Source: Candidatus Pantoea deserta (GTDB taxonomy: Bacteria; Pseudomonadota; Gammaproteobacteria; Enterobacterales; Enterobacteriaceae). Taken from it: DNA of 64,000 nt. The stretch spans positions 62,001 to 126,000 of the forward strand of contig NZ_RMVG01000008.1 in the NCBI RefSeq assembly GCF_003813865.1, given 5' to 3'. The notes under the pieces are model-generated. The model saw nothing but the letters and a program-made list of their open reading frames with translations. It was not told the origin of the DNA and made no database searches. Positions 60,891 to 64,000 of the stretch are shown here, piece after piece. How positions within the stretch are numbered: position 1 is the stretch's first letter; every line of letters begins with the position of its first letter. Made by a program: the position numbers and the translations under genes.

Positions 60891-61094
60891 ATGGTCGTCA
60901 AAGCAAAGAGCCTACAGGATGCAGAAGAGCTGCTTCACTCAGGCATCAGTAAAGTGGAACTGGCGTACAACATTGGCAGCGATGATTTTTTTCGTCTGGC
61001 GTCACGCTGGTGCGATCGCGGCGCGCGTATTACCAGAGGCCACAACCATTTTGTCGTTTCCGTAAAAGGCTTCGCCATTCCCCCTAACGACTGA
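60891..61094 (+). CDS. Small protein of unknown function (67 aa)
   Basis: 67 aa from ATG 60891, with GGAG six bases upstream; an ATG at 60879 in frame precedes that site and is less likely. I do not recognise the family. It has an alpha-helical, charged N-terminal half (KAKSLQDAEELLHSGISKVEL) and a C-terminal part with FFRLASRWCDRG and HNHFVVSVKGF, without membrane segments. Codon use resembles the backbone. It lies 63 bp ahead of the phosphopantetheinyl transferase start on the same strand and could be co-transcribed. Confidence 0.7.
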   Translation: MVVKAKSLQDAEELLHSGISKVELAYNIGSDDFFRLASRWCDRGARITRGHNHFVVSVKGFAIPPND

Positions 61095-61157
61095 GCGGTT
61101 GCCGTGGCCGCAGCGGGCTGTTTTAATGCCCTTTTACGAGCCCCGCTGCGAAACCGC

Positions 61158-61895
61158 ATGAATGTCTTAAACCCCGTTCTGCCGCCTCCTGAAGGCGGTT
61201 TTATCACTTCCGCGTCTGTGCGCCATGGCGAACTGCTACTGGCGCAGGCGCGCTTCGATGTGAATCTGTATCACGACCCGCTCAGCCTGGCCTGGCATCT
61301 GCCGCTGCCATCTGCTCTACAGCAGGCGGTAAAAAAGCGGCGCGCCGAGTTTCTTGCCAGCCGCTGGCTGACGCGCGAAGTCATGCGTCTGTACGCTATC
61401 CCCGATTTTCAGTTGCAGAATCACAGCGATCGATCGCCGCGCTGGCCGTCGGGCATACAGGCCTCGCTCTCGCATACCGAGGGAGCGGTGGCGCTGGCCG
61501 TTACGCGCCAGCCGCTCTGCGTTGGCGTCGATATTGAAACGATCATGAGCGCGCGCACCGCAGAAGAGACCGCCGCGATGCTGATGAGCGAGAAAGAACA
61601 AGCGCGGCTGCGCTCGCTGCCGCTGCCCTTCCCTCAGGCCGCAACTCTGCTGTTTTCGCTGAAAGAGAGCCTGTACAAGGCGCTCTGGCCGCAGCTGCAT
61701 CAGCCCATGGATTTTCATCAGGCCAGCCTGCTGGAGGCTGATTTAACGGCGCAAACGGCCGTGCTCTGTCTGAATCAGACGTTTAGCCCGGTGTTTACCC
61801 AGGGGACGCGGCTGGAAGCGAGCTTTCAGCTGGAGGCGGATCGCGTGTTGACCGTGCTGACGCACCCGATTTCAGGCAATAAAAAACCGGCTTAG
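61158..61895 (+). CDS. EntD/Sfp-type 4'-phosphopantetheinyl transferase
   Basis: Transfers phosphopantetheine from CoA to carrier domains. From ATG 61158 it has 245 aa. Signature blocks in order are FLASRWLTREVM (62-76 region), SLSHTEGAVALAV (103-115), VGVDIE with metal-binding Asp125/Glu127, and FSLKESLYKAL (Lys169, Glu170, Lys174). EntD-type enzymes activate enterobactin-like or other NRPS/PKS carriers; no such assembly line is in this window, so its substrate is unknown. The start is uncertain, since a GTG at 61104 also fits and neither has a clear ribosome site. Confidence 0.85.
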   Translation: MNVLNPVLPPPEGGFITSASVRHGELLLAQARFDVNLYHDPLSLAWHLPLPSALQQAVKKRRAEFLASRWLTREVMRLYAIPDFQLQNHSDRSPRWPSGIQASLSHTEGAVALAVTRQPLCVGVDIETIMSARTAEETAAMLMSEKEQARLRSLPLPFPQAATLLFSLKESLYKALWPQLHQPMDFHQASLLEADLTAQTAVLCLNQTFSPVFTQGTRLEASFQLEADRVLTVLTHPISGNKKPA

Positions 61896-61913
61896 CAAGG
61901 GGGCTAAGCCGGT
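61881..61913 (-). terminator. Terminator of yojI, overlapping the end of the transferase gene
   Basis: ACCGGCTTAGC and GCTAAGCCGGT form a perfect 11-bp stem (61886-61913). On the minus strand it is followed by six U (61881-61886). It includes the TAG stop of the convergent phosphopantetheinyl transferase gene. Confidence 0.9.
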
Positions 61914-62016
61914 ATAAACACAAGACGACAGAAAATTCCAGGGAAGCAAAAACCGCTGTTTTTGCTGATGTTCATCTTAGCGTCAGCCGCAAAGCAAAGG
62001 CCAGTGCCTCTTTCCG

Positions 62017-63687
62017 CTAAGCTTTTTCGCTCTGCTGATAAGCCACCTCGGTGCGCTGCACCGCATCCAGCGTCGCCATTTCACGTTCGCGTCCGGTTAG
62101 CTCGCTGAGCTTGCCTTCGCGCATCTCCAGCAGACGATCGGCATGGGTAAAATAGTTATCATCGTGGCTAATGGCGAACACGGTTTTGCCCGACGCCTGC
62201 AACCACGGCAGCAGTTCGCGATAAAACACGCGACGGAAGTGCGGGTCCTGATCGGCTGCCCACTCGTCCAGTAGCAGAATATCGCGCTCTTCTGCCGCTG
62301 CCAGCAGCAGCGCGACGCGCTTGCTCTGCCCTTTTGACAGTTGCAGATTAAGGATTTTATTGCCCTCAATCTTTAGCTTATCCTGCATTTTCAGCCGTTC
62401 CAGCCACGCCTGCACCAGCGCAGGATTAGCCGGTGCGCCTTCGCGCCCAATCAGGCGATCAAACAGGTGAACGTCGGTAAAGACGGCGGAGAAGTGTTTA
62501 CGCCAGTGGTCGAGTTCCTCTGCGCCGATCGGCTTGCCGTCAAGCAGCAGACTACCGGAATGGGGCTGATACAGCCCCGTCAGCAGCATCGCCAGGGTGG
62601 ACTTGCCGCTGCCGTTGCCGCCAATCAGAAATATCAGTTCGCCACGCCGTATCGTCAGGTTAATCGGACCCACTTCGAAGCCATTCTGTCCGTAATGGAA
62701 CCTGACGTCGCGCAGTTCCAGCGTGCGCCACTCCTGTAACGGCGGCAGCGTATGGAAGCCCTCCTGCCACGGGGTCAGGTCGAAGGCGTTGAGTTTACGA
62801 AACGCCACCTGAGCGCTGAGCAGCGTCGGCAGCGCGCCGACCGCCGACAGCAGCGGCGTGCGCAGAAACAACAGCGTCAGCGAAAAGGTCGCCGCCACCG
62901 CCGTATTCGCCCAGCCCAGGCTGTTGGCCATAAAAAACACCATGCCAATCGCGCCAAGCGTCATAATGTTCGACCAGTTCACCGCGCTGAGGTGATAGGT
63001 ATCGGCGCGCACAATATGGTGACGGTAGGATTTCGCGTCCTCCTGATACACCGTTTCGTAAATCAGCTGGGCGCGTTCGCGGTTCAGGTGCAGCTCTTTG
63101 CGCCCTTCTGTTATGGTCTGAAAGTCACGATAAAGATCGTCTTCTACTTCGCGCAGCTTCGCCATATGACGATAAACGCGCGACACCAGCAGCCAGCCCC
63201 CCACCAGCGTAACCGCCATCCACAGGCTGGAGACCAGCAGCATTTTCGGCGACAGCCAGGCGAGGTAAACAGCCGAGCCGAGGGTAATGATAATGCCCTG
63301 AATCAGCTCCGGCAGGCGTACAAAAGCAATGGTAATGGCGCGAATATCGCTGGTCAGCCCGGCCAGCAGCTGGGCGTTGCCAATCTGTTCCAGCCGCTCG
63401 ATGCGGGTATCAAGAATGCGTTTAATAAACTCGCCGCGCAGCCGCCAGACAAAATGGTGACCCAGCTGCGTCAGCGCCAGCTGTGAAGCGAGCGTCACCG
63501 CCATCAGCAGCGCCAGCTGTAGCAAAAACTCCGGCAGAACAGAAAAAGAGGTATTGATGGCCGCAATCATTTCACTGTTGATATAGGCAATCATGGCAAT
63601 GCCGAGCACGGCGCTGAGCAGCGTCAGCAGGATGACGCCCGTGAAAGGCCAGCGATACTGGCTAAAAACAACCTTGAGCAACGCCAT
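62017..63687 (-). CDS. yojI: ABC exporter YojI (cyclic-peptide/siderophore exporter family)
   Basis: Fused permease-ATPase half transporter of the SyrD/PvdE class. It has 556 aa (E. coli YojI 547). Six membrane helices up to about 300 are followed by the ABC domain: Walker [10 protein letters not shown], signature [14 protein letters not shown] (deviating from LSGGQ as in YojI), Walker [13 protein letters not shown] and switch His in AISHDD. E. coli YojI exports microcin J25 with TolC. A Fur-like palindrome lies upstream; the neighbour downstream (convergent) is the phosphopantetheinyl transferase. Confidence 0.95.
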   Translation of the reverse strand: MALLKVVFSQYRWPFTGVILLTLLSAVLGIAMIAYINSEMIAAINTSFSVLPEFLLQLALLMAVTLASQLALTQLGHHFVWRLRGEFIKRILDTRIERLEQIGNAQLLAGLTSDIRAITIAFVRLPELIQGIIITLGSAVYLAWLSPKMLLVSSLWMAVTLVGGWLLVSRVYRHMAKLREVEDDLYRDFQTITEGRKELHLNRERAQLIYETVYQEDAKSYRHHIVRADTYHLSAVNWSNIMTLGAIGMVFFMANSLGWANTAVAATFSLTLLFLRTPLLSAVGALPTLLSAQVAFRKLNAFDLTPWQEGFHTLPPLQEWRTLELRDVRFHYGQNGFEVGPINLTIRRGELIFLIGGNGSGKSTLAMLLTGLYQPHSGSLLLDGKPIGAEELDHWRKHFSAVFTDVHLFDRLIGREGAPANPALVQAWLERLKMQDKLKIEGNKILNLQLSKGQSKRVALLLAAAEERDILLLDEWAADQDPHFRRVFYRELLPWLQASGKTVFAISHDDNYFTHADRLLEMREGKLSELTGREREMATLDAVQRTEVAYQQSEKA

Positions 63688-63731
63688 AAAAAAGTCCAGC
63701 AGTCAGGAAAGCAGCCAGCAGTTTAAAGCGA

Positions 63732-63759
63732 TGCGAAATGATAGCAATAGTTATTCGCA
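63732..63759 (-). promoter_or_regulatory. Palindromic Fur-like site upstream of yojI
   Basis: TGCGAA at 63732-63737 and TTCGCA at 63754-63759 flank an AT-rich core ATGATAGCAATAGTTA that partly resembles the Fur hexamer array. Placed about 45-72 bp before yojI. The match to Fur is only partial. Confidence 0.35.
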
Positions 63760-63771
63760 ATGACGCCGCGC

Positions 63772-64000
63772 TCAGAAGGCGCGGCGGAAGGTCAGGTTGT
63801 AGCGAAACGCCCCAGCCTGCGGATGGACGCCGGGTTTAAGCGGCAGGATACCGTGATAGCGCAGGCGCGACGGCCCGCCCCATACCGCGACATCGCCATG
63901 TTCCAGCAGCACGCGCTGGGTGGCGTCGCCGCGTTCAAAGCCGCCAAACTGGAACACCGCCGGCAGCCCCAGCGAAACGGAAACGATCGGCTGACGTAAA
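63772..64000 (-). CDS. alkB: Alpha-ketoglutarate-dependent dioxygenase AlkB, C-terminal part (runs off right edge)
   Basis: The last 75 or so codons of AlkB, which repairs 1-methyladenine and 3-methylcytosine by oxidative demethylation. Visible segments include PIVSVSLGLPAVFQFGG, HGDVAVWGGPSRLRYHGI with an iron-binding His, and the terminal RYNLTFRR, whose Arg residues bind 2-oxoglutarate. It lies upstream of yojI on the same strand, the E. coli order. The N-terminus is beyond the window. Confidence 0.95.
   Translation of the reverse strand, partial: LRQPIVSVSLGLPAVFQFGGFERGDATQRVLLEHGDVAVWGGPSRLRYHGILPLKPGVHPQAGAFRYNLTFRRAF

Overview
The window is a chromosomal segment of a gammaproteobacterium of the order Enterobacterales. 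Gene content and order closely follow the E. coli metG-cdd-mgl-fru-yej-yojI-alkB region. The high GC, the added ahpCF pair and the loss of E. coli blocks suggest Erwiniaceae (Pantoea/Mixta/Erwinia type). That placement is inference; the order-level call is firm.

Left end (1-5.5 kb): a TPP riboswitch of thiM type on the minus strand whose gene lies off the left edge; a broken, AT-rich tyrosine-recombinase relic; a small CxxC protein; an AEC-family permease; and the peroxide-defence operon ahpC-ahpF, read leftward from an OxyR-type tandem operator.

Housekeeping block (5.5-27.7 kb): a GNAT acetyltransferase, mrp/apbC, metG, yohJ-yohK, cdd, maeA, sanA, the galactose importer mglBAC with its repressor galS, yeiB-folE, a divergent MFS/LysR pair, the formaldehyde-detoxification pair frmA-fghA, and a two-gene FecCD/FepC-type iron-chelate importer behind a Fur box. 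Several operators are legible. Identical 14-bp gal operators with CRP sites precede mglB and galS, and CytR/CRP-like sites precede cdd.

Middle block (27.7-40.9 kb): lysP, a YkvA-like gene with yeiE, yeiH, nfo, the fructose PTS operon fruBKA behind two Cra operators, yeiW, the EF-P-like yeiP, the zinc GTPase yeiR, lpxT and mepS.

Right block (41-56.6 kb): pdeN (rtn), the peptide ABC importer yejABEF, yejG, bcr, rsuA, radD, rplY, yejK, yejL, yejM and tRNA-Pro(GGG) (proL). RplY, MepS, LpxT and YejM tie this stretch to translation and to envelope peptidoglycan/lipopolysaccharide homeostasis.

Accessory region (56.6-61.9 kb): E. coli carries unrelated respiratory genes between proL and yojI. Here there is a gene-poor relic bounded by a partial duplicate of the proL 3' end, then an AT-rich translationally coupled pair (Wzx-type flippase plus TupA-like ATP-grasp protein), a 26-codon gene with its own promoter, ribosome site and terminator, a 67-codon gene of unknown function, and an EntD/Sfp-type phosphopantetheinyl transferase. 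The backbone resumes with yojI and the 3' part of alkB. Four copies of a dispersed intergenic repeat are recognisable at 8.9, 14.0, 25.7 and 32.7 kb. I did not see a complete new defence or biosynthetic system. The least explained parts are the proL island, the repeat family and the small genes.
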